Positions 49,511-60,888 of a stretch of 64,000 nucleotides of DNA are shown here, one piece after another. The stretch covers positions 60,387-124,386 of the forward strand of contig NW_001865043.1 in NCBI RefSeq assembly GCF_000002865.3, written 5' to 3'. A program made the translations under genes and the position numbers. Source of the DNA: Monosiga brevicollis MX1. Taxonomy: Eukaryota > Opisthokonta > Choanoflagellata > Craspedida > Salpingoecidae. Every line of letters begins with the position of its first letter. The first letter of the stretch is position 1. The notes below the pieces were generated by a model that worked only from the letters and a program-made list of their open reading frames with translations, did no database searches and had not been told where the DNA came from.

Positions 49511-52500
49511 TCACATGGCCTCGTTGAGCGATCCCTTGGCCACTTCTACGGTCTCTGCAGCTTGCTGCACGATATTCAGAAAAACGTCGTGCAGGGTGGC
49601 CTGGCGCAGATCCATCAGATTGGCCTCAAGCTCCTGCTCCAGGTTACCAGCTCGTTGGAGTGCTACATGCAGCGGATGACACTGTGCTGCAGGTAGTCGT
49701 ACCTGCACGTAGCTGCCATGCTCACTCAAGACTTGAGCCGAGCCAAAAGCAGCTTCAATGGCCTCACGAATTTGCACCCCGGTTTTTCCTGGGGCATTCA
49801 CTTCAAGAGAAAAGTAGTCTCCAAAACGTGCCCGCAACTCTTCTAGTGTACCATGCTGCACCAACCGGCCACCAGCCATGATGCCGAAATAGTCACAACA
49901 CAGTTCGCACTCGTCCATGCTGTGACTTGTCATCAACACAGCCTTGTTCATCGCCTTCATTGCCGCAATGCACGACCAGAGGAAGCGGCGCCCCAGGATA
50001 TCAATCGCTGCGCTTGGCTCGTCCAAACACACAACGCTCTGGGGCCCCAGAATGGCCAAGCCAAACGACAAACGCCGCCGATTACCACCACTCAAATGGC
50101 GAGTCTCCAAGTCCACAAAGTCTGTCAACTGCAGAAAACCAACGAGCGCTCCAATCGTCATCGCCGCTTGGGGGTTTGCCAGCCCCCGAATCGAGGCAAA
50201 TAGCTGCAAGCTCTCACGGACGGTGAGTCGATCCAAGAGTGCGTCCACTTGCGGACAGTAGCCCAGGTGCTGCAGGGCCCGGCCTCGCGCGTCGTGCATG
50301 TCGAAACCGCCAATGTGAATCACCCCACGACCCACATCACGCTCACCCACAAGGCAGCGAAAGGTCGACGTCTTGCCGGCACCATTGACGCCCAGCAACC
50401 CGTAGCATGTACCAGGCATAACATGCAAGCTGACGTCTTTGACTGCCTCGCGACGCGATCGCGCACGCCAAAACCGCCATGTTCGGGGCAGTGCATAGCT
50501 CACGTGGAGGTCGGTCACAACGATGCCGCTCGTTGCAGATCCATCAAAGGGCAGCATCTCCTCATCCTGGTCCTCCGCCAATGGCCCCAAACTTGCGCCA
50601 GGATTGGCACGTTCTCTCGGCAGCGCCAACTCGCGCCTTGGGCTACTGCGACTTGACCACCCTCTGGTTCCGCGCTTTGCAACTGCAGCGAGACAACGCC
50701 CCACCTCGCGCCAATGGACGGTGACCATGAGCAGCCCAGGCCAAATCAGTGCATGCACCCAAATGGCCAGGAGATACTTGCCAATGACATGCCATTGGAA
50801 GGCACTTTGAAATGCCGGCGCTGCGTCACCGACGAGAGCAGCCGATACAACACTATACTGATACTCGTACTCATGACGCGCGACATTGAGGATGGCACGG
50901 CCGAGGCAAAATTGTGGGAAGACGGCCAGCATATTTTTCAACAGCTCGTTCACATGGGCGAGGGCCACGAGGGTAGGAAACCAGTCGAGTATAAAGGTGG
51001 CCAACGTCGCCGTGAGTCCGATCGCGACATTTAGTACCATCGCGCTCACGTAGGCCGTGGCCGGAACCGAGTACAGCCCAGTGAGCATGTACATGAGCGG
51101 AATAACCGCAAAGCCATAGCTCACGATCAACAACGCCATTGGTAAGGCGTTATGCCCCGTGTACGCAGGCAGTCCAAACGCCTCAAAGACAACAATGCAA
51201 AGCAAGCACGCTATAAAGTAGGTGCTCAGATCAAACAAATAATGACCAAACCAGAGCACACCCGGTGAGAGCCCCGATGCCAGCTGCAAGTGTCGAGCCT
51301 ACAATAAGCAAAATGGATAACCGCAAGCAGATGAGCACCACAGGTCGTTTGTGCAGAGGCTAGCAGTTTGGTGAAGCTTTTGACCCTGCTTCAAACCCCT
51401 GACGAATTATCTGAAACGCGCCAGGATTGCGCCTGGTCCGAAATAGCGTGCCCCTCTCAAGTCCCCTCTTCCAATTTCAACATGTGCGCCGGCCTCACCC
51501 GATCCACACGCTCCTTGACGATAAAGACAAAGACGCTGGCAGGTAGAAACGATAGGCCAAACAGGATGAAAATGGCCACAGTGATATCCGTGCCTGATGT
51601 GATATACTCCTGCAGCTTCGTGTCCACGGTAGCGTCTAGCGGATGGTTGTAGGCTGTCGTTGATACATTGCCCAAGACTTGCAGCAGTCCTTGATTAGCG
51701 ACATGCAGATATGCTGGGAGGCTGTGCATGTCCCGCATATCAAACCAAGCTCGCGCAAAAGTGGCTGCATCGGCGGGATAAGGAGCAGCCCCAGGGCCCA
51801 GGTAGGCTTCAGAGCCTACGTGCCTAATGGCAAGGTTGCCAAAACGCTGCCAGTCCCCAGTTACTGCCCCATGCACAGTGCCATCGTTGAGCAGGAAATG
51901 CTTAAGAAGCCATTCAGTCACATTGGTACTGTCGGGAAGCAACAGGCTGGCCTCGGCCAAGCCAGCCGACGCCTCCACTGCAGCCGATACCAGACCAGCA
52001 CGTTCAGGCATGGACGGGTTGGTCCACCAAGGCAATTCAACATGTGCATCCGGGCACTCGTTTTGAAACATGTTGGGCGACAGCTCTAACGCAGGCTGCT
52101 GCTGGGCCGGCGGAAGCGCTGGCACGTACCCAAAACACATGGTGATGAAAATCAGCAGAAATGAGATGTGCCCTCCCGCCCCTCCCAAAAAAACAAAAAG
52201 CAGATTGCAGCAGATGCATCGGTGCTTACCATTGGCGACAATCATTGCCAGACACATGAAGAGCACTGGCAGCACGGTCATGGACAGGAACGCGCGCAAG
52301 TCTCGCTTGGTGTAGTGAAGGCGCTTCGAAAAACAGGCGCGCAGCTGACAGATGAGAAGACGCCAACCACTAACACATGCCGTCGTCTCAACCTGAAACG
52401 CTTCCGGCGAGGCTTCACCAACTGCCTCTTCCAGCCGTTGAGTGAGAATAATGTGTGAGAAGACGTGGTCCAAGGTACATGCCTTGACAGTGGCCGAAGC

Positions 52501-53838
52501 AGCCAAATGTGGGCCACCGGCTTCGGCTCGTTTGGTCAAGTCAACAAGAACGTGGCTGAGCATTAGGCGTGCATTGGCTATGTTCGCGCCTGGGCGGATT
52601 TGAACGTTTTGTTCACCAACACGAAGCTTCAAAGCGAGCGGTTGGCATATTCCACGCAGCAGCTCGAGTTGGGAGTCTGATAGCCCTGAGCGAGCCCACT
52701 CAAGCTCAGTGTCCAGTCCGAACCGGTGGCGTAACTGGCCAAATGTCCCACGCTCTAGCACACGACCTTGGTGCATAATCACAATGTCATCACTCAAGAC
52801 TTGGGCCTCATCCTAAGAAAGCACGGTGTCCAGACGAGTGAGAACTTTCACGACCGGAGTCAAGTGCATGGCCTTTCGACGATAAGAAGGTTTGAAAAAG
52901 GGGGTGGTGTGGGGTGTGGCCGCAGCTGCAGCTCCCAGTGGGCGCCTCCAGGGCATACCAAGTGATGGGTGCAGAGTATGATGGTGCTGTGCGCTTTGCG
53001 TGCAAGGATCGCATCCCAGGTGCGGCGGCGTGTAGCCGGATCCATGCCTATCTCCATCACGAAAGTTGACATGCGCACAAAGCCCACCCATCCAAGCACA
53101 TCATTCATTAGGCTCATTCACGCTGCGATTCTTTCAGAGGTGGGGATTGGCTTTCAACAAGCGATACCAGAACTGCTAGTCAAGCACAAAACGCACCAGC
53201 AGTGGGTTCGTCGAGGAGGATCACGTCTCTTCCCAGAAAGGCAAGGAGCACGGCAAGCTTGCGCTTGTTGCCGCCACTCAAATGAACGGCCCGCGTATCC
53301 AGCATTGGGTCGAGAGCTAGAAGGTTTGTCAAGGTCTCCACATCAATCTCGTCGCCGTGACTGCCTGTCAGTCGCATCAATCGTCCAAAAAAGTCAATGT
53401 GCTCACGAACGGTCAGTTGCTCAAAGAGGGTATTTTGCTGTAAGCAGATGCCCAAGCAGCGTCGTGCCGCCGGTGTTTCCGCTGGAAGCCTAACCCCACA
53501 ACGCCGGTCTCTGCAATGAGAGTTGAAAGGCGTTGTGCTGTACACGCAAGTCGAAGCCGATAGGCTACAATACGAACCGCCACCCGTGCACCCGGACCGT
53601 GCCAGCATCCGCCTCGATGATGCCTGCAATGATCTTGGTGGCTGTCGATTTGCCCGCTCCTGTAGCATATGTGTGCCCGATGGAAGCGAGCGTGGTGAGC
53701 GCTTGTTGTCAGAAATTGCAATGGCAACGATCTGGCTGCAGGTGACAAAGACAACAACTCGCAAATGGCAAGGGCCGTGGTCCTTTTCTCAGCACAGCAG
53801 GACCTTTGCTCAGGAGATAGAAAGAGTAACCTCATAGT

Positions 53839-53871
<33 letters not shown>

Positions 53872-56800
53872 AGGCCACAACCAAAATTGTGTTCTATCTG
53901 GCAGTGATGATCCCAAAATAACAGCATGCCGTACCGTTAGGCCCCAACAGCGCCACACAGGTGCCTCGTCTGGTCTGCAATCCAAAGTTACAGAGAGCAA
54001 CCTTGGTCTGCTTGCGCCACAAACTATGCAAGACGTATTCCTATTGCGCACACGAACGCCAAACGTGATGTGAGGGCTGCACCCAATATCCATCATCAAA
54101 CACAGAAAGGCGCAGGGAAGATAAGCCGCAGATCGACTTGCCTTTCTCACGTCACTAAGGTTCAAGCTGAAGGCCTCTGCTGCGTCATCCGCAACAACTG
54201 CATGTTCATCGGCATTGACTGAAGGGTCAAGCATTGGTACATCATCGTCGGGACTGCCAACCGCATCTGCTGCTGCACCTGGGCTTTGAAGTCGAGCATA
54301 GCCGGACAAAGTAGGAGTGGCTATCCAGTAAGCGTGGCAAAGGCGCCAAGGCAGGGTCACCGGAAAATGCCATGGGCGCGGGGGCCCGTTGGAGCGATCG
54401 AGAATCTGGAAAAAGTACCAGCTCAAGGCTGCATACAATAGACAATCCAGGCACAACATGCCCCAGGCAGCAGCCACACTGAATTGATCGCAGGTACCGA
54501 TGCCATGATGAAGACTTGACCACTACGAAGCACAAGGAGATGTAAGGAAGCGCAGATCGGGAGGGTCCGACTCAGGGAGGCGAGGCAGCACAGTGGAAGC
54601 CTGACCTGTACGCCCGTTTCGAGTTGTTCAAAATGGGCCATGTAATACACGCCAATGCCAAAGGCAGTCGTGGAGAGAGTCGATGCGCCATACTTGGAAC
54701 TCACGGGCAACGTGTCCAGGCTGAGAGCAACTATCACAAACGGGATGTACAAGCAAAAGTAGAGGATGCCGCCCACCGCGGAAGCAATCTTGGCTTGCCG
54801 AAAGAATACACTAATCAACATGGCAAAGAGGAGCGAGGAAAGCACAAAGGTTTCCAGGAACAAGAAGAGCACAAGGCCGTCTGTAAACCTGCCGACGGCC
54901 CGACCAAGCGCATTGTGATGAGCCGCAGAGTTTAAAATGTCCGTGCCAGTGAGGGAGGCATCTGTCTGAGGCATGCACGATTGAGTGTGCCGAGCGGATT
55001 TGGCCAATCACACCAACCGCAGAATGTTCCCCAGCTTGAGCAAGAGCGTCAAGATGCCCACGCTTGGGAGGCTGGTGAGCAAGGCCGTGACCAGCCAGCT
55101 GCACCAATATGCCGAGCCGCTCAGGCCACGCAGATGCATAATGACGTCAAGATTTTGCTCCTTCTCCCAGACCACAGACTTGATCGTCAAACTGACTGTG
55201 TACAGCCACGCAAGCGTCATGAAGAGCGGCAGGGTGGGTCCGAGACCTGACGCGAATGGATCCGACTCAAAGGCAGGAATGGGGAATCTTTGTGTCAACA
55301 TCGGCAAGGAGCCAAGCGTTGAGTATCCCTACCGAATGCACAAGATGACGCATCATGACCATCGGGGCAGGAGTGAGCGTGTGAACCCCCTGTTTATTCT
55401 AAGGTAAGAGCCTGTACAAAAATGAAGGCTCGCCCCCAAAATGATTTCGCACCAGACTTAAATCTAAAACAGCGCGATCCAACATGTCCTACAAAGTTGC
55501 ATGTTCCCATTGAGCTTGGGCGCAATGATAAGGCCCGGTTCAAACGACAACAACGCATACGGGACGGAGATGGCACCTGAAGATAGACAAAGCCCGAGTA
55601 TACGTAGAGGAACCAGGTATAGGCGCCATAGTCGGTCGTCACGGCTTCATGAAGACGCGTAGTTTTGGGCGTGTAGAGTGAGTTCATTCGGATGGTGTAG
55701 GCTACGTGCTGCGGATCACTAGTATTGAAGACGATACCGCCAATGGTATCGAGGGTTGAAGAGCGTTGGGCAATTTGTGCCACCATGGCCGCCTCGTCGG
55801 GATACGCTACAAATTGAGTCGCATTACTAAAGAAGCTAAGCAACCCTGGGTCTGGTTCCAGGCGTGCCGATGTATTTGAGGCAAACAATGGTGTCGGTAG
55901 AAAGATGACACCTTCCGTTGGAACCGGAAATCTAACGGGGCGCGGGCCAAGATGAACAAAAGCAGAACAAAGAAAAAAAAAAAAAAGTCAAAAAGCAGGC
56001 CAAACGTTTATTTGCAGCACAAGCAGAGCCTGTCTTGCTGATGATCACATACAGTTGCTCCGTGGACTGATTGCAGATGGGCAGTGGACAATCAATGTCT
56101 TGAGGAACTTGCACGGCCATCTCGACGTGATCGGCCGCATCCCCTTCCTTGTGGAGGATGGCCATGTAGTAGGCTTGCCCCCCACGTAGCGTTTGTGGGG
56201 CGGACCTCTGCTCAGGATATACGTGAAAAAAGCTGCGCGAGACAGCCGAATGCAGTGACGCAATTTTGCGCTACACCGCACACGCAAGCACAAGCACATG
56301 TATGCACACATACAGGGACAGAGAACATGAAGTGTGAGTAGGCAGACTCAACATGACGGCAAGAGGGGCGCACAGAGATCGCGTTGATAATATCGGTGGA
56401 AAGCACGAAGCAAACCGTATTTGCGCGAGAGTTGTCGCTAGACAGGTGCAGCTCCGAGGCATCATCGCTGGCAATGAAGAAAGTGTAGTCCCCATCGGCA
56501 GGGGGAACGAAGGAAAAGCTGTTGGCACGCGCCAAATGACGTGAAGCACTGAGTAAACTGGCTCCCTCTGGGCCTTGTCCACCACCACCACCGTGCGAAA
56601 CGAAGCGGTGAACAATCAGACCTGAGGACTTGGGCATAGTGGTTGCCAATGTTGACGGGGGAGGCCAGATACTCTGAGTTGACCACGTAGCGAGCGTTTG
56701 GGTTGTTGGGATATCTTGGGTCCGAGGTCAAGGCGTCAATCTGTGTCAGTCGGGCCGGGACGGGTCGGTACACGCCAAGGTGGGTGAAGAGAATATCATT

Positions 56801-58371
56801 AGAAGCCACCAAAGGCATGCAAGTGGGTCCTGGCTGTGTTGTCGGTAGATTCAAGAGCTTTTACCTCGATGCCGTCGATGCGAAACCAGCGCTCAATCAA
56901 AAAGCCCGGATCTCCACCTGCAGAAGGAAGCGGCAGCTAGCATAAGCAGGACGAGAGGCTACGCTCATGGTTTGGCTTGAGTTGCAGGAGACAAACTGTG
57001 GTGAATTTCTGACGCATTGCCACCCGTGGAAATGTCGAAGAGGCACTGCCCGGCTTGCACGGCTGTGAGAACAGCGTCAAAGGTGCGATTGACTTGGGCC
57101 ATGATAGCGCGCGTCTATGCGAGAGAGAAAGAAAGAACGACGGGTCACGATTGTGGCAATCTGTATTGGGTTTGGTGCTGGTCGGGAGGGGTGCCGGGCG
57201 TGTGTGTTCCAAACCTCTGGGGTGTCGGGCGTATAGGCCAGTTTGCCGCCCCCAAACAGCGACTGGAGAACAATCAGGCCCGACTACGAGATGGACAAGA
57301 AGAGGAGAGGTGATGTGTTAATGCTGTGGATGGGGCAACAGGTCTGCAAAGGGGCATCTTCGCAAGGGTGGACGCTGCACCGACTCACGGATGCACTGTT
57401 GCTGCCGTCGTGAGCTTCATCGAGCTCATTGTCCAGGGCGTTGGCTGGTAGGATAGGGCATGCGGCATACTGGATCAGATCCACTAGGTCCACTGTTTCA
57501 TCGTATTGAGTGAGAGCCATTAGGTTTTTGGCTCGCGGCAGGTTCATGAGCTGAACAAAGGCCCGGGTCATGTTGTTCAGAATCTTGGTGCTGTTCAAGC
57601 TCAGTGAGCTCTGGTTATGGTGGTGAAGATCATGGTTGAGTGCGGTGCCAAGGCCAAAGGTGAGCACGTCCAACAGGCTGTGGTTGTAAAAGGCAAAGGC
57701 TCGATCGCCAACGTGGGGAGCACTCAGGAGCTGACATGCACAGCCAATGGCGCTGCGCAATCGAGTTTGGTTCTCAAAGCCCTGGGCCCAAGGAAAGAGG
57801 ACGCCGTGGGAGCGTTGCAGCTGTTGTCGACAGGTGGGGTCAGGGATGGCGGCCAGCGTGCCATTGCGTCCCCATAAAATAAGAAGCTCGGCCAGGGCAG
57901 CCTGGTGCTGATCAAAGGTGCTGGTGCCGTGAAAGAGGTAGGCAGCCTCGTCGATGAGTGCCGGCCCCAGAATGGATGGGCCCGTGTCATTGACGACATC
58001 ATGAAGCCCATCGCAAAGGATCGACTGCATCATCAAGGGCACACCAGCTGATGGCAAGGCCTGGGGGCTCAAAGAGGCTAACAAAGCGCACAAAAAAAAA
58101 GGCAGGTGATGAGCAGCCGCAGAGTAACGTGAAGGATAGAAGCAAAAGGATGGAAGAGGGGTCAAAAGCGTCAAGACCCACTGGCGCTTTGAGGAGAAGG
58201 GGGGACTTGATGACGGACAAGGACGAGAATGACGAAGATGATGGTCGGCAGCAGAACCTCAGTGAGCGTACTACGCCAAGCCCGGGAGCGCATCAAGGCT
58301 TGGCGCCAAAGCAAAAGGCGGAGCTGCCCGAACCAGGCCCGGTATCCCGGGCTGGCCTCAAGGGGTGCCAT
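49511..58371 (-). CDS. ABCA: full ABCA-family transporter with PA14 domain in lumenal loop 1
   Basis: Nineteen exons, right to left: 58207-58371, 57389-58060, 57215-57283, 57024-57114, 56865-56917, 56622-56833, 56416-56518, 56068-56270, 55577-55931, 55018-55328, 54606-54888, 54142-54522, 53935-54040, 53584-53659, 53197-53510, 52959-53047, 52230-52812, 51499-52118, 49511-51298; 2157 residues (human ABCA1 2261). TM1 follows LLLWRQALMRSRAW. A large lumenal loop contains PA14 (about 370-520). ABCA1-like blocks are SGFVYLQ, PLFMTLAWLYTVSLTIKSVV and ERVDRARHLQLASGLSPGV. NBD1 has Walker A GPNGAGKST (999-1007), LSGGNKRKL and ILLDEPTAG. NBD2 has GVNGAGKTST (1865-1874), LSGGNRRRL, VVCLDEPS and SHSMDE. 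The family exports lipids. Intron 12 uses a GC donor (AAG/GCAAGT at 54141). The exon 8 donor (56067) is weak and tentative. Confidence 0.93.
53841..53869. repeat. A29 homopolymer in ABCA intron 13
   Basis: A pure A run on the + strand, T on the coding strand, inside an intron; no coding effect. Confidence 0.95.
56068..56833 (-). other. PA14 domain segment of the ABCA gene
   Basis: Exons 6-8 of the transporter. Seen motifs, in the order of a PA14 beta barrel: YPNNPNARYVVNSEY, NIGNHYAQVL, PADGDYTFFIASDDASEL, ANTRKIASLHS, SAPQTLRGGQAYYMAILHKE and DAADHVEMAVQVP. PA14 binds glycans in fungal adhesins and glycosidases; here it would face the ER/Golgi lumen or the outside. Confidence 0.88.
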
Positions 58372-58719
58372 GGTCAGCACCAAGACACCCTCTAAGTCGT
58401 TGCACCACCTGCCGATGCACCACGCATCCCGCGGCGCTTGTGCTGCGCGCTGTTCGAGCACACGAACCACCCGGCTCGAGCACACCTGACCTGTTATCGC
58501 TCCGCCAACACAGGACTTCCCAAGCCCACAACGACCTGAATCCCACCCTCACACCTACCCACTGTCACGCAAAATACCCGACAGCAAACGTGAAACCAAA
58601 CCCTCCGGTGCGACCGAAATCACAAAAATGAAGAATGACCGTGATGATGAGAAAATGGGTCCGCAATTTGGGCGCGCTCCCTCTCTCTCTCGAACCATTT
58701 CTCTCTCTGTCTGTCTCTC

Positions 58720-58804
<85 letters not shown>

Positions 58805-58909
58805 CTCTCTCTCTCTCAAACTCTCAAACTCTCAAACTCTTTCTCTCAAACTCTCAAACTCTCTCTCTCAAACTCTCTCAAGCTCTCTCTCTCACATTCA
58901 CACACGACG
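58372..58909. promoter_or_regulatory. divergent intergenic region (ABCA / DUF3605-CutC)
   Basis: A 0.54-kb head-to-head gap whose right part is a CT tract that stops about 15 nt before the CutC-fusion start. Confidence 0.6.
58681..58893. repeat. CT tract with CAAACT and CAAGCT units
   Basis: CT microsatellite grading into ACTCTCAA-type units; abuts the start of the next gene. Confidence 0.95.
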
Positions 58910-60600
58910 ATGCAGCAGCAGTGGCCGGATGATCCTGGGTTGCGGCTGGTGGAGCAGCCGCCTCCGTTTGAGCACCTGCAGGTTCTCTCCGATGCCTCAC
59001 TGCTCCGTCCGTTGAGGTGGGAGGATGCGCGATTGATCATTGACAGACAGGCGTTTGTTCAGTTTCGCCGCAGCCGCGTCTCACTCGAGGCATACCGCGC
59101 CTTTATGCGCGACATCAAAGCCAAGTTTGAATCGGTGGGTGACATGGTCATGGTGCGCAAGAACGGGTATGCTGTGCAGGAGGCACCCGACGGGCGACTG
59201 CGAGCCGTGCGACCCACCAATCCCGAGTTTCGCCTTCTCTTTGAGCCAAACGACTTTCCCTACTACTTTGTCGAGGGCATCCAGCACCATGTTCTTTGGG
59301 TGCAGGGTGCAGAGCTGACCATGGACGCTCTCACCGAGTGGGTGCCGCGCTATCGCGACCCCGCGCTGTTTGACGTGCTCTACTTTGTCAATCCGCCCGG
59401 GCTGCGAACAGTTCCCGAAATGAGCCATGCACACATTATCAGCCGGCCCAAGTCCCTCGCCATTTTCCAGCCCCAGCCTCGCATGATCGCCACCAGCCCC
59501 AGCCTCCCGCTCGATGCCCGACCAGCCCTCGATGGCGCAACGACAATCGAAGTGTGCGTCGACTCGGTGGCAGCTGCCCAAGCTGCCCAGGCTGGAGGTA
59601 TGTAAGCTGTACAACGTCCAAACGGTCACAGTTTTGTTTCGCCCAGCGCCATGTGCGGTGCCTGATTCAAGTGGTTCGGGTCCCAGCAAGGAATCAGTGT
59701 GGATCGCTTTGAATTTGATCGCCTTTGACTGATCACTCGCCCACTTTTTGTCTTCTTGGTCGTTGTCGTTCTTGTTCTTGCTGTGTGGCAGGCGCCCATC
59801 GCCTGGAGTTGTGCAGCGCGCTTTCCGAGGGTGGGCTGACCCCCAGCCTGGGCTTGTGTGCGGCAGTCATGCGTGCAGTCAGCTTGCCGGTGAGCGCCAA
59901 CTGGATGTGCTCCTAGATGCCAGTGCTTCAATCAAAAACTCGGTAGTCGGGGCACATGACCCTGGTCTTTTCGATGGCGTTTTAGGTGCACGTCATGATC
60001 CGGTCGCGAGGGGGAGACTTTTGCTACTCGGACGAGGAAATGGACGTGATGCTGATGGATCTCGCAGCTTTGCGCTCGCTGGGTGTGGCCGGCGCAGTAT
60101 TTGGCTGCCTCACCCCGGAGGGCGAGGTGGACTGGGTGCGATGGCAGGCCTTTGAAAGCGCTTGTACGGGAGCTCACGTGACCTTCCATCGCGCCATTGA
60201 CATGAGCCGGGATCCCGTGGCTGTGGCGTTGGCGCTCGTCCAGCGCAGCTCCTGTCGACGCATTCTGTCCAGTGGTGGTGCAGCAACGGCCCAAGCAGGG
60301 GCCCAGACACTAGCAGCCATGCAGCAAGCGGTGGGCGCCGCTGCGCAGGTCGTGCCGGCCGGTGGCGTGTCGGCTGAGAACGCAGCTGATCTGGTGCATC
60401 AGACAGGGGCCCGGCAGCTTCATGGATCGGCCCGCGCGTGGCTGGAATCGCCCATGACCTGCCGCACTACTGCCGTGAGTATGTCTGCCAATTCTGAGGT
60501 GATACCCGATTATCAAAGGAAAAGCTGCAGTGCGGACCTCGTACGGGCCTTGGTCGCGGCCGTTCGGGCCCCAACCGCCGCCACAGCGGCACCCAACTAA
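58910..60600 (+). CDS. CUTC: DUF3605-CutC fusion protein
   Basis: Three exons, 58910-59597, 59792-59889, 59986-60600; 466 residues. Residues about 40-200 match the DUF3605 family (fungal N-acetylglucosamine-induced-protein type) by FPYYFVEGIQHHVLW, DVLYFVNPPGLRTVPEMSHA and HIISRP. From about 210 a full CutC barrel follows: IEVCVDSVAAAQAAQAGGAH, RLELCSALSEGGLTPS, VHVMIRSRGGDFCYSDEEMD, VFGCLTPEGEVD, FHRAID, ILSSGG and VVPAGGVS. CutC is linked to copper homeostasis, though human CUTC's exact reaction is unclear. The fusion is continuous within exon 1, so it is not a splicing guess across two genes. Near the end, a region between the last barrel segment and the final helix (about 420-450) looks longer than in other CutC proteins. 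The start is the first ATG after the CT repeat. Confidence 0.92.
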
Positions 60601-60888
60601 CCCAGGGAGCTCGCGTGTGTGCTCGTATGGGACTGTGAAAGCTTTTTTTTTTTTTTTATATAATCCGATTATGACATGTATGTGCTGGAAAACGGGAGAT
60701 TTGTAAACTACAGAACCGATATACCTCGACTCAGATTTGATCATGGGACATTTTCATTCAATTGAGATTGGCCATGACGGACCGCCGTTTTGAAGATTGG
60801 AACAAACGCGCTCAAACAACGCACGAGTGGGTAGAGGCTGCACAACACCCTCAACACACAACACCCTCAACGCATACGGCAACACGAC

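Noticed and set aside
55420-55576. Coding-like frame with AISVPYALLSFEPGLIIAPK between ABCA exons 9 and 10
   Set aside because: Its frame cannot join either neighbour without a 27-nt intron; the direct exon 9-10 splice keeps phase and fits the ABCA1 motif order. It remains a weak candidate.
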